This document shows, one piece after another, positions 29,472 to 30,468 of a stretch of DNA of 30,468 nucleotides. Where the stretch lies: assembly GCA_016284115.1 (NCBI GenBank), contig JAEEOD010000226.1, positions 1-30,468 of the forward strand. The letters run 5' to 3'. Position 1 is the stretch's first letter, and each line of letters begins with the position of its first letter. The notes below the pieces were generated by a model. That model ran no database searches and was not told where the DNA came from. It saw only the letters and a program-made list of their open reading frames with translations. Origin of the DNA: Bacteroidaceae bacterium. Its GTDB lineage: Bacteria; Bacteroidota; Bacteroidia; Bacteroidales; Bacteroidaceae. The position numbers and the translations under genes are program-made.

Positions 29472-30468
29472 AAAAAAGTAACTACATTTGGTTAATATTG
29501 TTGGTGGTTGGTACTGTATTAGTGCTTCTACGCCATAACAATATTATTACATGGGGTGATAATTCTGCGACTTACCATAATGAGAAAGGTTTGATATTTG
29601 GTACGATGTACAATATCACGTACAAACACAATGAATCATTGAAACTCGATATTGATAAAGAACTGGAAAGGTTTGATGCCTCTTTATCAATGTTTAATGA
29701 ATCTTCCATCATTAGTCGTATCAACCGCAATGAAGATATTGTAGTTGACAGCCTTTTCTCAAATGTTTTCCGCAAAGCAATGATAATATCTGAAATCACC
29801 AATGGAAGTTTCGATATCACCGTAGCCCCATTGGTAAATGCATGGGGGTTTGGCTTCACAAAGGAAAAAGCTCCTTCTCAAGCTAGGATAGATAGCTTGT
29901 TGGAAGTTGTTGGATGGAAAAAAGTACAGCTTACGACTGAGGGCAAGGTGGTGAAACAGGATCCTCGTATCATGTTTGATTGCAGTGCCATTGCTAAAGG
30001 ATATGCAGTAGACGTCATTGCCGATTTGCTGAAGAGAGAGGGAGTGAAGAACTATATGGTGGATATAGGTGGCGAAGTGGATGTGGCTGGTGTCAATCAT
30101 TCAGGTGGCGCCTGGCGCATCGGCATCAGCAAGCCTGACGACGATCCTGAGAGTCTTAACCAAGATCTTCAAACGATACTAGAAATTACTGACCGGGGCA
30201 TCGCTACCAGTGGTAACTATCGCAACTTCTATTACAAAGACGGCATGAAATATGCTCATACCATTGATCCAAAAACTGGTCGTCCTGTTCAGCATAGCAT
30301 TTTGAGTTCTACCGTAATAGCAAAAGACTGTATGACAGCAGATGCATTTGCCACATCATTTATGGTAATGGGACTAGAAAGAGCTAAAGCTTTAGTGGAT
30401 AGTCATCCAGAATTAGATGCCTATTTCATCTACATTGATGAGACTGGCAACTATCAAACTTACATAAC
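29468..30468 (+). CDS. apbE: FAD:protein FMN transferase (ApbE), 3' end cut by the window
   Basis: ApbE attaches FMN to threonine residues of partner proteins such as NqrB, NqrC and RnfG, on the outer side of the inner membrane. The ATG at 29468 overlaps the mntP stop (ATGA). An N-terminal hydrophobic helix (YIWLILLVVGTVLVLL) has no lipobox Cys, so the protein is probably held by that helix. Motifs seen are GTMYNITY near the start, DCSAIAKGYAVDVIAD (about 171-186), VDIGGEV, TSGNYRNFY and HTIDPKTGRPV with the metal site near 265. It is open to the window end at 333 codons, close to the full family length. No Nqr or Rnf gene is in the window. Confidence 0.93.
   Translation, partial: MKKSNYIWLILLVVGTVLVLLRHNNIITWGDNSATYHNEKGLIFGTMYNITYKHNESLKLDIDKELERFDASLSMFNESSIISRINRNEDIVVDSLFSNVFRKAMIISEITNGSFDITVAPLVNAWGFGFTKEKAPSQARIDSLLEVVGWKKVQLTTEGKVVKQDPRIMFDCSAIAKGYAVDVIADLLKREGVKNYMVDIGGEVDVAGVNHSGGAWRIGISKPDDDPESLNQDLQTILEITDRGIATSGNYRNFYYKDGMKYAHTIDPKTGRPVQHSILSSTVIAKDCMTADAFATSFMVMGLERAKALVDSHPELDAYFIYIDETGNYQTYI

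Overview
The window looks like chromosomal core sequence of a Bacteroidales bacterium, most likely Prevotella or a close relative. The evidence is the gene content (meso-diaminopimelate dehydrogenase, RNase Y, type B L31, DUF4199, DUF6452 and DUF6048 families, lipobox lipoproteins), the near absence of Shine-Dalgarno sites, and many upstream regions carrying the Bacteroidetes promoter pattern TTTG-N19-20-TAnnTTTG. No phage, transposase, CRISPR array or plasmid gene was seen. The species is not determinable from what I can see.

Layout. 1-1322: 3' part of a GH3 beta-glucosidase. 1405-2176: a repeat element, then ruvA (-). 2177-4592: ddh (+) facing gdhA (-), two NADPH-dependent ammonium-fixing dehydrogenases, each with a terminator. 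4871-7837: a large two-REC plus PEP-synthase-type ATP-grasp protein. 7909-11468 (-): cca, rfbA, rfbB (tRNA 3'-end repair and dTDP-sugar synthesis). 11532-12386: a lipoprotein. 12448-14247 (-): an ECF sigma factor followed by a sigma-linked membrane protein split by an in-frame stop. 14495-17687 (-): aqpZ, a GH13 amylase-like lipoprotein and class II fructose-bisphosphate aldolase. 17965-20023 (+): rpmE2, an M48 lipoprotein protease and a protein that resembles only the N-terminal part of a RluA-type pseudouridine synthase. 20248-23122: MaoC-like hydratase (-), AlbA_2 DNA-binding protein (+), phosphodiesterase-like lipoprotein (-), unknown protein (+). 23361-25600 (+): coiled-coil protein, zapA, rny (cell division and RNA decay). 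25601-26067: repeats, tRNA-Thr(UGU) and SRP RNA, both on the minus strand and directly abutting. 26138-30468 (+): a tightly packed operon of DUF4199, a GT2 glycosyltransferase, DUF6452, DUF6048, mntP and apbE (the last cut by the window end).

Most genes are ordinary housekeeping genes. The points most worth a second look are: the SRP RNA whose 3' end coincides with the 5' end of a tRNA, so RNase P may make both ends; the nonsense codon and the GH88/105-like tail in the sigma-linked membrane protein; three 22-bp tandem repeats plus one inverted copy at 20109-20196; a GC-rich repeat family seen at 1405-1477 and twice at 25641-25780; and the apparently catalytic-domain-less RluA-type protein. 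I found no clearly new multi-gene system such as a defence island or a biosynthetic cluster.
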